From: Nocardia sp. BMG51109
GTDB lineage: Bacteria; Actinomycetota; Actinomycetes; Mycobacteriales; Mycobacteriaceae
NCBI RefSeq assembly: GCF_000526215.1
Contig: NZ_JAFQ01000004.1
Span: forward strand, 6,448,001-6,512,000
DNA length: 64,000 nucleotides
Direction: 5' to 3'
Both the position numbers and the translations under genes were made by a program. The notes beneath the pieces were generated by a model. The model was given only the letters and a program-made list of their open reading frames with translations, was not told the DNA's origin and made no database searches. Shown here in pieces: positions 33,622-42,472 of the stretch (within the stretch, counting starts at the first letter, position 1; every line of letters starts with the position of its first letter).

Positions 33622-35282
33622 ACGGCCTCCGTCTGTTCGGCCAGTTGCACGCTCGCGACCGGCGCGAATCCCCCTTCGGCAAGCAGCTGACGGCAGCGGT
33701 GCCGCTGAATCTTTCCGCTGGGTGTGCGAGGTAAGGCGTTGCGCCGCAGGAAGACACACTCGTCGAGCGGCAGCGCGGCGGCCGACATCGCGGCCGTCGC
33801 GGCGCGGCGTGCCACCGCGCCGTGATCCACGCGGGCACCGCCGGTTTCGACCAGCAGCGTCAGCCGGGAGCGTCCGGGCAGGCGGGCGTCGACGACGGTC
33901 GAACATCCGAATCGCAGGTCGTTGGCCTCTTCGATGGCCTTTTCGACCTCCCGCAGATAGACGTTGCGGCCGGCGACCGAGATCATGTCGTCGCTGCGGC
34001 CTACCGGATACAGGTGGCCGTCGATGACGAAACCGAGATCGCTGGTGTCGAACACGCCGTCGACGAAATGTTCCGCGGTGCGCGTGGGGTCACCGTAGTA
34101 GCCGGTCGCCAGCGACTGCGACCGGAACCTGATGGGCGCCAGCCGGTCCCCACCGGGCTCCGGTTCGATCAGTTCCATGCCCCGGCAGACGGGGCCGGCG
34201 CTGACCACTCGGGTCGCGGCGGGATCATCCGGTGCGGCTCGCCGCAGCCGACCGGCGGCCAGGGCCACCGAGTCCATGGCGACGAACCGCGGCTCCTCGT
34301 CCATCGGTGTGGCGGTGACCGCCAGCGTGCCCTCCGCCAGGCCGTAGGCCGGCATCAGGGCCTGCCGGCGCAGCCCGAAACGGCCGAGGTTGGCCACCGC
34401 GTCCTCGAGGACCTCCCAGTGCACCCGTTCGGCGCCGATGATGGCCGCCTTCAGCTGCCCGAGCGAGCCGGGCAGATGTTTGGCGCGCAGCGCGGTCACG
34501 CGCGCGGCGACCTGCAGGGCCGTCGGGCTGCCCGCCGTGTAGTGGGCGCCGTAGCGGGCGATGTCCTCGAACCAGGTGCGTGGCGACATCAGGAACCGTT
34601 GCGGCGTGGAGTAATACGTGGTGACGTCGTTCCACCAGCCGCTGAGCAGGCCGCCGAACAGTCCCATGTCGTGCGACCACGGCAACCATGTGGCTCCGGT
34701 CTCCCCCGGTTCGGCGGCGGTCAGCTGTGCCAGCATGTCCAGCTGCGCCGCGATCGCCCGCGGTGTCAGCATGCAGCCCTTCGGCGTTCCGGTGCTGCCC
34801 GAGGAGTACTGGATGAACGCCACATCGTCGTCGCCCGGTGGCGTCGGATCCGCGGCGGTGCCGTCGGCCGGCAACGACTCGAACGAGTACGCCGGCACCG
34901 TGTGGTGCAGCGGCTGCGGCAGGGCCGCCAGTGTTGCCGAATCTGCCAGCAGCACAACGGGTTCGAGATGATCGCAGATGGACCGCAGTTGCTCCGCGTA
35001 GGCGGCGGCGTCGGTGCCGGCCACGCGCACCGGCAGGGAGGCCACCGCGGCGCCGGCCATCCAGCCCGCGGCGAGCGCCCGGGCCGCGCCCGGGCCGTTC
35101 GCCAGGACCACCGCGATGCGCGAGCCCGGGCCCACCCCCAACCGGCGCAGCGCCGGCACCGTCCGCTGTGCCTCGGCGACCAGGTCGCCCCAGGTCGCCG
35201 AGACATAGTCGTTGTCGACCCAGAATCTGGCGCATGAATCGTAGGACCGCGCATCGGCGATCAGTTTCTGCCACAGGTTCAT
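33618..35282 (-). CDS. Fatty acyl-AMP ligase (FAAL)
   Basis: This 554-residue adenylating enzyme has the A3 loop QYSSGSTGTPKGC, the FAAL-typical WLPWSHDMGLFGG, the YGLAEGTLAV block, TSDLGF and the C-terminal lysine in RTPSGKIQR. FAALs activate free fatty acids as acyl-adenylates and pass them to an ACP rather than CoA. The neighbours support this: the ACP gene leads the operon and every junction nearby is an ATGA overlap. The protein probably supplies the lipid starter of the locus. A CoA ligase is the alternative. Confidence 0.9.
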   Translation of the reverse strand: MNLWQKLIADARSYDSCARFWVDNDYVSATWGDLVAEAQRTVPALRRLGVGPGSRIAVVLANGPGAARALAAGWMAGAAVASLPVRVAGTDAAAYAEQLRSICDHLEPVVLLADSATLAALPQPLHHTVPAYSFESLPADGTAADPTPPGDDDVAFIQYSSGSTGTPKGCMLTPRAIAAQLDMLAQLTAAEPGETGATWLPWSHDMGLFGGLLSGWWNDVTTYYSTPQRFLMSPRTWFEDIARYGAHYTAGSPTALQVAARVTALRAKHLPGSLGQLKAAIIGAERVHWEVLEDAVANLGRFGLRRQALMPAYGLAEGTLAVTATPMDEEPRFVAMDSVALAAGRLRRAAPDDPAATRVVSAGPVCRGMELIEPEPGGDRLAPIRFRSQSLATGYYGDPTRTAEHFVDGVFDTSDLGFVIDGHLYPVGRSDDMISVAGRNVYLREVEKAIEEANDLRFGCSTVVDARLPGRSRLTLLVETGGARVDHGAVARRAATAAMSAAALPLDECVFLRRNALPRTPSGKIQRHRCRQLLAEGGFAPVASVQLAEQTEAV

Positions 35283-36280
35283 TCGACATCCGCCACGCCG
35301 ATGGGGGCCTGGTCCCTCGTGCTCGCCCGGCCCCGTTCGGCCAGGGGGCGGGACGGCTCGTGCGGTGCCGCACGACCGCTGCCGACCCGGCTGAGCCCGT
35401 CGGCGCGCATCTGCAGCTTCACCGGGTCGATGCGAATGACATCCCAGGCCAGCCGCATCTTTTCCAGGGTGTAGATCGTGATCGCGCTCAGATCGATCTC
35501 CCACCAGCGCAGCCCGTGCCGCGCCGAGCGCGGGAAGGCGTGGTGGTTGTTGTGCCAGGACTCGCCGAACGAGGGGATCGACAACCAGGACACGTTGCGG
35601 GACTCGTCGGCGGTGTCGAACCGCCGACGGCCGAAGTAGTGGCCGACGGAATTGACCGCGTAGGTGACGTGGTTGCCGACGAACATCCGGACCAGGCCGC
35701 CCCACAGAATTCCGGTGAGAAAACCCGTGAGCGTGCCGGTGAAGGCGAATCCGAGAATACCCGGAAGGAGTAGCCCGGCCAGCACGACGGGCACGAACCG
35801 AATCGACAGGAAGCGAATGTCGGGATCCCGGCAGAGGTCCGGGCAATATCGCACCGGATCCGAGCTGAGGTCCTTGTCGAAAAGCCATCCCAGATGGGAA
35901 TGCCACAGACCTTTCAGCACACCGCGTAAACCCGCTTGATCATCGAAGTACGGAGAATGCGGATCGCCCGGCTTGTCGGCGACTCGGTGGTGCCGGCGAT
36001 GATGCGCGACCCAGATGAGTGGCGGGCCCTGACCGGCCATGGCGCCCGCCGTCGCGAAAAAGATCTTGATCGGCCGATACGTCTTGAAGGCGCGGTGCGC
36101 GAGCAGGCGATGATAGCCGATGGAAACGCCCAGACCACCGACAACGCTCATGATGACGAATACCGCGACATCCGACGGTCCGACCAGTGAGTTCCACAGC
36201 AACACCACAGCGCCGACGACACCGACGAAAGGAAGCATCGAGGCGACGAGAATGTAGATGTAGTGCTCGCGCCCGTTCAT
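35279..36280 (-). CDS. Membrane fatty acid desaturase
   Basis: This 333-residue integral membrane protein has four or more hydrophobic segments and three histidine boxes: HRLLAH, HRRHH and HNNHH. This is the delta-9 desaturase type, which uses a di-iron centre at the cytoplasmic face. The last 50 residues are hydrophilic and charged. Location between ACP and FAAL genes with ATGA overlaps on both sides suggests it acts on the acyl-ACP formed by them, though family members more often use acyl-CoA or lipids. Confidence 0.92.
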   Translation of the reverse strand: MNGREHYIYILVASMLPFVGVVGAVVLLWNSLVGPSDVAVFVIMSVVGGLGVSIGYHRLLAHRAFKTYRPIKIFFATAGAMAGQGPPLIWVAHHRRHHRVADKPGDPHSPYFDDQAGLRGVLKGLWHSHLGWLFDKDLSSDPVRYCPDLCRDPDIRFLSIRFVPVVLAGLLLPGILGFAFTGTLTGFLTGILWGGLVRMFVGNHVTYAVNSVGHYFGRRRFDTADESRNVSWLSIPSFGESWHNNHHAFPRSARHGLRWWEIDLSAITIYTLEKMRLAWDVIRIDPVKLQMRADGLSRVGSGRAAPHEPSRPLAERGRASTRDQAPIGVADVE

Positions 36281-36549
36281 CGAGGTACCTCCTCTTCCGA
36301 GGGGAACTTCTCGGCGAGGATTTCGTTGGCGAGCGTGATCAGCGCACCCAGCGTGGTCACGTCGGCGGCCCGCGCCGGATCGAACTCGATCTCGTAGTCC
36401 TCCTCGATCTCGAACACGATCTCCGCCGTCTGCAGGCTCGACAGGCCCAGATCCTCCAGCGCGGTCGCCTCGGTCAGCACCAGGCCGGCCGGGTAGTTCC
36501 CCTTGAGCTTCTTCTTGATCTTGGTCTCGACTTCGTCCAGAGTAATCAC
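36277..36549 (-). CDS. Acyl carrier protein
   Basis: This 90-residue four-helix carrier has its phosphopantetheine serine in DLGLSSLQTAE and an acidic helix II-III region (FEIEEDYEIEFD). It starts at GTG 36549 with AAAGGGG upstream and overlaps the desaturase by four bases. It leads the operon with FAAL, so it is the likely acceptor of the activated fatty acid. It could also serve as the missing ACP for the KS-AT-TE polyketide synthase. Confidence 0.92.
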   Translation of the reverse strand: MITLDEVETKIKKKLKGNYPAGLVLTEATALEDLGLSSLQTAEIVFEIEEDYEIEFDPARAADVTTLGALITLANEILAEKFPSEEEVPR

Positions 36550-37042
36550 TGAGCAGCCCCTTTGAAGGTACGTGAAATATTCGTGAATCGTGACGCACGC
36601 CGATATGGCTCGGAGGATTTGCCGACCGCGTTGTCTGCAGACGCGGATGAGAACGATCGCCTCAGTGCAGAGGCCGAACGGGAGATTCGATATCCGCCAT
36701 TGATTCTCCCCCGGGACAATGTGACGCCGGACGAAAACTACGGTACTGGCGCACGAAAGAACGTGTCAACGCTGGACACGCCACGAGCATCTGCTGTATA
36801 ACGACGATCTTGTTTTGCCGGTATCTGGAACTTTGCCAGGCGCACGGAACCGGTGATGTGCATCACCTCTCGCGTTCCCCGGGCGCCTGTGAGCGCATTT
36901 CGATAGCACCAGAACAAAGTTGTTCACCGGCCTGGGTTCCCCGGGGGTGCCCGAGTTGTTTGCCCGCCAGAAGCTAACGCTGGTAACGTCGCCGGGCACG
37001 GTCCGGAAAACAATCTCTGAAGCTGGAATCCGGTGCGGTGAG

Positions 37043-37055
37043 GTCCAATTTGGAC
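37043..37055. promoter_or_regulatory. Perfect 13-bp palindrome
   Basis: GTCCAA and TTGGAC flank a single T at 37049. The palindrome overlaps by three bases the first unit of the direct repeat pair that follows. It may be a separate operator or an outer part of the same site. Confidence 0.45.
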
Positions 37056-37094
37056 GTATTGTTCGAACGTATAGGCGTATTGTTTAAACGTATA
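37053..37094. promoter_or_regulatory. Tandem 21-bp operator-like repeats
   Basis: Two consecutive 21-base units share the pattern GRCGTATTGTTYRAACGTATA. The centres are perfect 8-bp palindromes, GTTCGAAC (37061-37068) and GTTTAAAC (37082-37089). The units differ at only three positions. The 21-base spacing equals two turns of the helix, as expected for cooperative binding of a regulator. They lie 130-171 bases upstream of the PigD-like start and about 500 bases from the ACP start. Confidence 0.6.
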
Positions 37095-37223
37095 AATTTC
37101 ACTTAAGAATGAAGCTCGGGCGGCGCGCAGGACCGGTTGACTCCGAACCGATCGGACTGGTTCACTCGTACCGGATGGCGCGAAGGTTCTTCGTTCCACG
37201 GACAGATTTCGGGGAGGTCGCTG

Positions 37224-39623
37224 TTGTCGCCGTCGCCCCCACCCCACAGCCGTCTGATCGTCGTTGTCACCGATCGCAAATCCGTGACCTCTGCCGCCGC
37301 GCAGGCACTGCGCGACCTCACCGGATCGGCGGACCGCCGGCCGGCCCCTGACGCACCGGACCACGACGAGTACCGCCAGGTCGTCACGCGGGCCCGCCGG
37401 TTCCTGGCGCTGACGACCCCCGACGACGAGTTCCGGCTCGTCACCGCACCCTCGCTCGATGCGGTCCCGCGGTCGGTGGCCGCGGCCGGGCTGCCCGGCC
37501 CGTGCGTGCTCACGCTGCTGATCATCGATCACGACGAGCACCGCTATCGGGTCACCGACCCAGCAGCCCTGCAACGGCGGCTGGCCGGGCTCGCGGCCGT
37601 CCTGCCCGAGTCGATCGAGTTCGAGCCCTCTCCGACCACTGTGCAGGTCTACACCGACCCGGACGTCGATCCCTTCGTCGCACTGGAACGGTTCACGCCA
37701 CGGTGGCGGCCCGAGTCGGACTGGGTGATCACCGCCGACATCGTCTGCGCCGTAGTCGATTCGGTACAGGCGCACCGCACCGACAGATTCCGCCCGGATC
37801 TGGGATCCAGCGCCGTGGCCGGCGCCTTGGCGCGGTTCCTCGACGACCGGGCCGGCCGGGAATGGGGGCTGCACTACTACACCGGGTCGGTTGTCGCCTC
37901 CTTCATCGACGATCTCGCCGAACACGCACGGCGCCAGGGCAACCCGGTCGTACGCGGACCGAGCGAGCACAGTCTGGCCTGCTCCGCGCTGGCACGCTGG
38001 TCGCTGGATCGCGCACCCTTCCTCATCGTCACGACGAGTGGTATGCACGACGAGTTCCGTGGCACGCTGGCCAACCTGCAGCGCGCCGCCGCATCCGGGT
38101 TCATCGTCTGCGCCGATTCGCGCCCCGGGCAGTGGTATCCGTTCCAGGGGACGATCCATCATCACGAGGACTCGCGGGAAGCGCTGCGGGCCAAGGGGAT
38201 CGCTCTGGTTCACATCGCGGTCGCCGCCGACGTCCCGCGCGGCCTGGCCGAGGCGTTCGCACACTACCGGGCCGGGCGCGGCCCGGTGATGATCCTCGCC
38301 TCCCGCGACGCACTGGGGGTCACCGGTGAGCTCGAGCCGATCGCGACCCCGCCCGCGCAGCCGCACGACCCGGTGGAGGTCCGCCCGAGCGCATTCGAGG
38401 ATCTCGTGGGCCTACTCAATTCCGCACCCAAGCGGATACTGTGCCAGCCCGCCGAGCTGACCGGCACCGGCCGCGACCTGATGTACGCCCTCGCATCCAG
38501 AGCCGGTGTGGCCCTGGCGGACTCGCTGGCGCGCCCCGGAACGGTCTGCGGCTATCACCGAGGGGCGCCGGTGCCCGAGTTCCTCGGCACGATGAGCCTC
38601 TACGGATACTCGGCGCGGGTCTACGAGTACCTGCATTCCGACGGACGGGTGCGTCCCGCCGCCGAGCAGGCACTGCTGTTCGTCGACACGCCGATCGCCG
38701 AGATCGACACCCCTTTCTCCGAACCGACGCTGCGCCGGCTCGCGCCCGCGCAGATCGTGTCCGACGCGCGCGATCGCGCGCCGTTCGCCGGCACCGTCGT
38801 GTCCGGGCACGCCGAAAAGGTGCTGCGCGCCCTGCTGGACCGGCTCGAGGTGGATCCCGCGGTCCTCGACCTGCGCCGGGCCGCCATCGACGCCACGTCC
38901 GATTCCCGATCCGACGTGGTCGGGCTGCTGCCGATCCGGCCGATGACGATCAACTACTTCGTCCGCCGGCTCCGCACCGCACTGGTCGAACTCATCGAGA
39001 ACGACGGATACGACTACGTCGGGGTCTACGACGTCGGCCGCGCGGGCCTGTCGGCGACCTGCAATCTGCCCCGGACCACGGTCGGGTACTCGGGGTGGTT
39101 CGGCCGGGCGCTGATGGGCGACGGATTGCAGGCACTGCCGGGCGTGATCACCCGGCGCGGCACCAATGTCCTGGCGTTCATCGGTGACGGCGCGGCCGCG
39201 CTGACCGCCGACATCGTGCCGACCCTGATCCAGCAGATCGCGGTCGACGGGTCGCCGTTCCCGCACAACCTGAGCATCTTCCGCTTCGTCAACGGCGGCC
39301 ATTCGGTGATCCGCACGTATCGCGAGAGCCACCGGCTGTCGGCCGTCGGCACCCAGACCGGCGTCCTCGGTTTCCTCGGCGACAACTGGGAACGATCCAT
39401 CGGACCGCTCACCGTCGGTCACCGCCGCGTGCTGTCCTTCGACGACATCGACCTCGCCCGGCTGACCCGGCCGCAGAGCATCGATCTGTACAGCGTGGTC
39501 CTCGGTCACAACAACGAGGGCGACGGCCTGAGCATGATGTCGGCGTTCAGCTGGCAACGTGACGAACTGTCCAGCCGCGCATTGTCATTGGCCGGAGTAC
39601 TGCCGAGTGGGAGGTCGCGATGA
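37224..39623 (+). CDS. ThDP-dependent enzyme, PigD/SeAAS-like (predicted Stetter enzyme)
   Basis: This 799-residue protein has the two ThDP-binding halves. The PYR half has Glu248 in GPSEHSLACSALARW, followed by VTTSGMHDEFRGTLANLQRA. The PP half has GDG at 654-656 and VNGGHS with the metal-site Asn near 690. A large N-terminal region of about 230 residues has no recognisable domain. Size, layout and the PigE-like partner directly downstream fit the PigD/HapD/SeAAS group, which adds a pyruvate-derived acetyl anion to an enal or enoyl thioester. The start is probably TTG at 37224, with GGGGAGG six bases before it; a TTG at 37137 lacks one. An ordinary 2-oxoacid decarboxylase or synthase is the alternative. 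Confidence 0.8.
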   Translation: MSPSPPPHSRLIVVVTDRKSVTSAAAQALRDLTGSADRRPAPDAPDHDEYRQVVTRARRFLALTTPDDEFRLVTAPSLDAVPRSVAAAGLPGPCVLTLLIIDHDEHRYRVTDPAALQRRLAGLAAVLPESIEFEPSPTTVQVYTDPDVDPFVALERFTPRWRPESDWVITADIVCAVVDSVQAHRTDRFRPDLGSSAVAGALARFLDDRAGREWGLHYYTGSVVASFIDDLAEHARRQGNPVVRGPSEHSLACSALARWSLDRAPFLIVTTSGMHDEFRGTLANLQRAAASGFIVCADSRPGQWYPFQGTIHHHEDSREALRAKGIALVHIAVAADVPRGLAEAFAHYRAGRGPVMILASRDALGVTGELEPIATPPAQPHDPVEVRPSAFEDLVGLLNSAPKRILCQPAELTGTGRDLMYALASRAGVALADSLARPGTVCGYHRGAPVPEFLGTMSLYGYSARVYEYLHSDGRVRPAAEQALLFVDTPIAEIDTPFSEPTLRRLAPAQIVSDARDRAPFAGTVVSGHAEKVLRALLDRLEVDPAVLDLRRAAIDATSDSRSDVVGLLPIRPMTINYFVRRLRTALVELIENDGYDYVGVYDVGRAGLSATCNLPRTTVGYSGWFGRALMGDGLQALPGVITRRGTNVLAFIGDGAAALTADIVPTLIQQIAVDGSPFPHNLSIFRFVNGGHSVIRTYRESHRLSAVGTQTGVLGFLGDNWERSIGPLTVGHRRVLSFDDIDLARLTRPQSIDLYSVVLGHNNEGDGLSMMSAFSWQRDELSSRALSLAGVLPSGRSR

Positions 39624-42085
39624 AGTTCGGTTTTCTGGTTCACCCGGTGTCGGCGCAGCAGCAGAACATGATCCGGGCCGCAACCCTGCTCGCCGCGACG
39701 GTCGCCGGGCGCGCCGGGCGCGGGCCCGCCGCGCCGTATCTCCCGGTCCCGTCGTTCGGGCACATCGTCTCCCCGACCGGGGCGAGCTGCTCCGGCGAAG
39801 TGCGCTACATCCCGCACACCGCCCCCGACCTGCTCGGCCACGTTTCCGAGTCGGTGTCCTACGTCATCGACCAGGTACGCTCGCTGCACGACAACGGCGC
39901 CGCACTGGTCGGGCTCGGCGGGGCCACCTCGATCATCGGCAACCGCGGTCAGCGGATCGCCGACCAGGTCGATATCCCGGTCACCAGCGGCAACTCCCTG
40001 ACCGCCCATGCGGCGCACCGGCTGCTGCACGAGGTGCTCGACACCCTGGGCGAGGACATCGGCACCGTGCCGATCGGCGTGATCGGCGCTCCGGGCTCGA
40101 TCGCCACGGCCCTCGCCTCGCTGCTGCTCGAGGACGGCGCCGAGGTCGTGCTCGCCTGCCGTAAGGGCCGGGTCGATCCGCTGCTGGTGCTCGCGGAATT
40201 CCCCCAGCGACACCGCGACCGGGTCGAGGTCACCACCGACCTCGCCGACTGCCTGGCCAAGACCACCGTCGTCCTCGCCGCCTCCTCCAGCGGTGCCATC
40301 GTCGAGGAGACGGCCCTGCGGCCGGGCACGGTGGTGATCGACGTCGCGCTCCCCCGGGACGTGGTCCACGCGGAGCGCCCCCGCGAGGACGTTCTCATCC
40401 TCGACGGCGGACTGATGACGGCCGGCTCGGCACTCGGTTCCGGTTTCGGTCTCAGCGAACAGCTCAACGGGTGCCTCGCCGAGACGATCGTGCTGGCACT
40501 GGAGCAACGGCCCGAATCCTATTCGCTCGGACGGCAGCTCGACCCCGCGCGGATCGGCGAGATCGGCGAGCTCGCGGCCCGCCACGGGTTCCGGGTGGCG
40601 CGTCCGGCACGGCTGGGCCGGCCACTGCCCGACGGGCGCCTCGCCGGGTTCGCCGCCGTCCGCGGGCGCGCACGCACCGGCGGCGCGGACGAGTCCACGC
40701 TGGCCCGGCGACGATTCGCCACACACGTCAACCCCCAGGTCGGCTCGATGTATGCCGTGCACGGCCTCGACCGCGTGTTCACCACCGGCCACGGCGCCGT
40801 CCTGGCGACCGCGGACGGCACGGAGTACCTCGACTTCGTCGCCGGCTACGGCTGCCTCAACGTCGGCCACAACCACCCGGCGGTCACCCGCGCCGCGCGG
40901 GGATTCCTGACCGGCGGGCAGCCGACCTTCGTGCAGTACACCTCCGTTCCCGCCCGCACCGGCGAGCTCGCCGAGCGACTGTGTCACCTCGCACCCGGCA
41001 CGATGGAGCGGGTCTTCTTCAGCAACTCGGGCACCGAGGCCGTCGAGGCCGCGCTGAAGATGGCGCGGGCCGCCACCGGGCGGACACGAATCGTATACGC
41101 CGACAACAGCTTCCACGGCAAGACACTGGGCGCGCTCTCGGTCACCGGACGCGAGTCGCATCGTGCGCAGTTTCATCCGCTGGTGCCCGACTGCCTCCGC
41201 GTGCCCTACGGCGACGAGGACGAGCTCCGCGCAGCCGTCGCGGGCGCGGCCGCCTTCATCGTCGAGCCGGTCCAGGGCGAGGGCGGTGTCGTGGTGGCGC
41301 CGCCGGGCTATCTCGCCGCGGCCGCGAACATCTGCCGCGAGGCCGGCGCGCTGTTGATCGTCGACGAGATCCAGACCGGCCTCGGCCGCACCGGCACGAT
41401 GTTCGCCTGCGAATCCCAGCTGGTCGAGCCGGACATCCTGTGCCTGGCCAAGTCGCTGTCCGGCGGGTTGGTACCGATCGGCGCGACGCTGACCACGGCG
41501 GCCGTCTGGGACGCCGCCTACGCCTCGCCGACCCGGTCGATCGCGCACACCTCCACCTTCGGCGGCGGCAACTTCGCCGCGGCCGTCGCGCTGGCCACAC
41601 TGGACGTGCTCGTGGGAGAGGAACTTTCCACCCGCGCCGACCGGCTCGGTAAACGGCTGCGGGCCGGGCTGGAACGAGTCTGCGCACCGTTCGACTTCAT
41701 CGCCGAGACCCGCGGTGTGGGCCTGATGAACGCGATCGCGTTCGACCCCGGCTATTTCGCCGGTGCGACCGGCGCCGCGGTGTCCGAGTCGCTGACCCGC
41801 CTGCCCGGCGGCCTGTTCGACCTGTCCGACACGCTGCCCGACACCGTGAGCGAGAGCCTGCGGCACGCGGGCACCGCGGTCGAGCAGGCGCTGACCGAGC
41901 TGCTGTGCATGCGGTTCGTCTCCGCACTCGGCACTCGGCATCGGATCCTGACGTTCATCACGGCCAACACCAACCAGGTCATGCGCATCCAGCCGCCGCT
42001 GGTGGTGGACGAGGCGGACATCGACCGGTTCGTCGAGGCCACCGGCGAGGTCTGCGGCACCCTCCAGCACCGGCTCGGTCACTGA
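39620..42085 (+). CDS. Acyl-ACP reductase / class III aminotransferase fusion (PigE/TamH-like)
   Basis: This 821-residue protein joins two enzymes. Residues 1-340 resemble cyanobacterial acyl-ACP reductase: LVGLGGATSIIGNRG, Rossmann loop IGVIGAPGSIATAL, LILDGG, and NGCLAETIVLALE, whose Cys285 aligns with the catalytic Cys of that enzyme. Residues about 370-821 are an acetylornithine-type aminotransferase: SNSGTEAVEAALKMAR, FHGKTLGAL, IVDEIQTGLGRTG and PLP-binding Lys611 in CLAKSLSGG. It should turn an acyl thioester into an aldehyde and then a primary amine. PigE (prodigiosin) and TamH (tambjamine) have this logic. The ATGA overlap with the PigD-like gene shows coupling. Confidence 0.85.
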   Translation: MKFGFLVHPVSAQQQNMIRAATLLAATVAGRAGRGPAAPYLPVPSFGHIVSPTGASCSGEVRYIPHTAPDLLGHVSESVSYVIDQVRSLHDNGAALVGLGGATSIIGNRGQRIADQVDIPVTSGNSLTAHAAHRLLHEVLDTLGEDIGTVPIGVIGAPGSIATALASLLLEDGAEVVLACRKGRVDPLLVLAEFPQRHRDRVEVTTDLADCLAKTTVVLAASSSGAIVEETALRPGTVVIDVALPRDVVHAERPREDVLILDGGLMTAGSALGSGFGLSEQLNGCLAETIVLALEQRPESYSLGRQLDPARIGEIGELAARHGFRVARPARLGRPLPDGRLAGFAAVRGRARTGGADESTLARRRFATHVNPQVGSMYAVHGLDRVFTTGHGAVLATADGTEYLDFVAGYGCLNVGHNHPAVTRAARGFLTGGQPTFVQYTSVPARTGELAERLCHLAPGTMERVFFSNSGTEAVEAALKMARAATGRTRIVYADNSFHGKTLGALSVTGRESHRAQFHPLVPDCLRVPYGDEDELRAAVAGAAAFIVEPVQGEGGVVVAPPGYLAAAANICREAGALLIVDEIQTGLGRTGTMFACESQLVEPDILCLAKSLSGGLVPIGATLTTAAVWDAAYASPTRSIAHTSTFGGGNFAAAVALATLDVLVGEELSTRADRLGKRLRAGLERVCAPFDFIAETRGVGLMNAIAFDPGYFAGATGAAVSESLTRLPGGLFDLSDTLPDTVSESLRHAGTAVEQALTELLCMRFVSALGTRHRILTFITANTNQVMRIQPPLVVDEADIDRFVEATGEVCGTLQHRLGH

Positions 42086-42199
42086 CCGGCCGCCACCGGC
42101 CCGGTCACCGACCGACATCCACCGGCTCGGTCACCGGTCGGCATCCACCGCAGAATCCCCCCACCCCCTACCGACACGCCCGACCATCGAGGAGGAGCC

Positions 42200-42472
42200 T
42201 TGGATCGCAATCTCATTCGCCAGCGGGTCGTCCGCATGCTCAGCGATACTCTGAGCATGTCGGCTGACGAACTCGACGACGAACGGATCGATCTACGCGA
42301 CGATCTGGGTATGGACTCCATCGACTTCGTCGATCTGATCGAGCTGCTCGAGGCGGAACTGGGCCGGACCGTCGAACGCGAACAACTGGCGGGGGTGCGC
42401 ACCATCGGCAACGTCGTCGACATGGTGCACGAACTGGCCACCGACGTGATCGCCCCCGGAACCGCCCAATGA
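42200..42472 (+). CDS. Acyl carrier protein
   Basis: This 90-residue carrier has the phosphopantetheine serine in DLGMDSIDFVDLIELLEAELG, a classic discrete ACP site. TTG at 42200 is the start, since GAGGAGGAG precedes it and the next in-frame start would remove helix I. It overlaps the MMPL gene by four bases. It is distinct in sequence from the ACP at 36277-36549 and probably carries the chain presented to the Stetter enzyme or reductase. Confidence 0.92.
   Translation: MDRNLIRQRVVRMLSDTLSMSADELDDERIDLRDDLGMDSIDFVDLIELLEAELGRTVEREQLAGVRTIGNVVDMVHELATDVIAPGTAQ

Larger units (their letters stand above)
36550..37223. other. Divergent control region between the two main operons
   Basis: These 674 bases separate the ACP operon (minus) from the PigD-like operon (plus) and are clearly less GC-rich than the genes. 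No protein-like reading frame is seen. The part at 37040-37105 holds a perfect 13-bp palindrome and a 21-bp direct repeat pair, followed by an AT-rich stretch with TATAAA at 37091-37096. The region probably carries divergent promoters under common control. Confidence 0.55.

Noticed and set aside
36562..36801. A 79-codon plus-strand frame in the divergent control region.
   Set aside because: No ribosome-binding site, no recognisable sequence, and it lies where promoters are expected.
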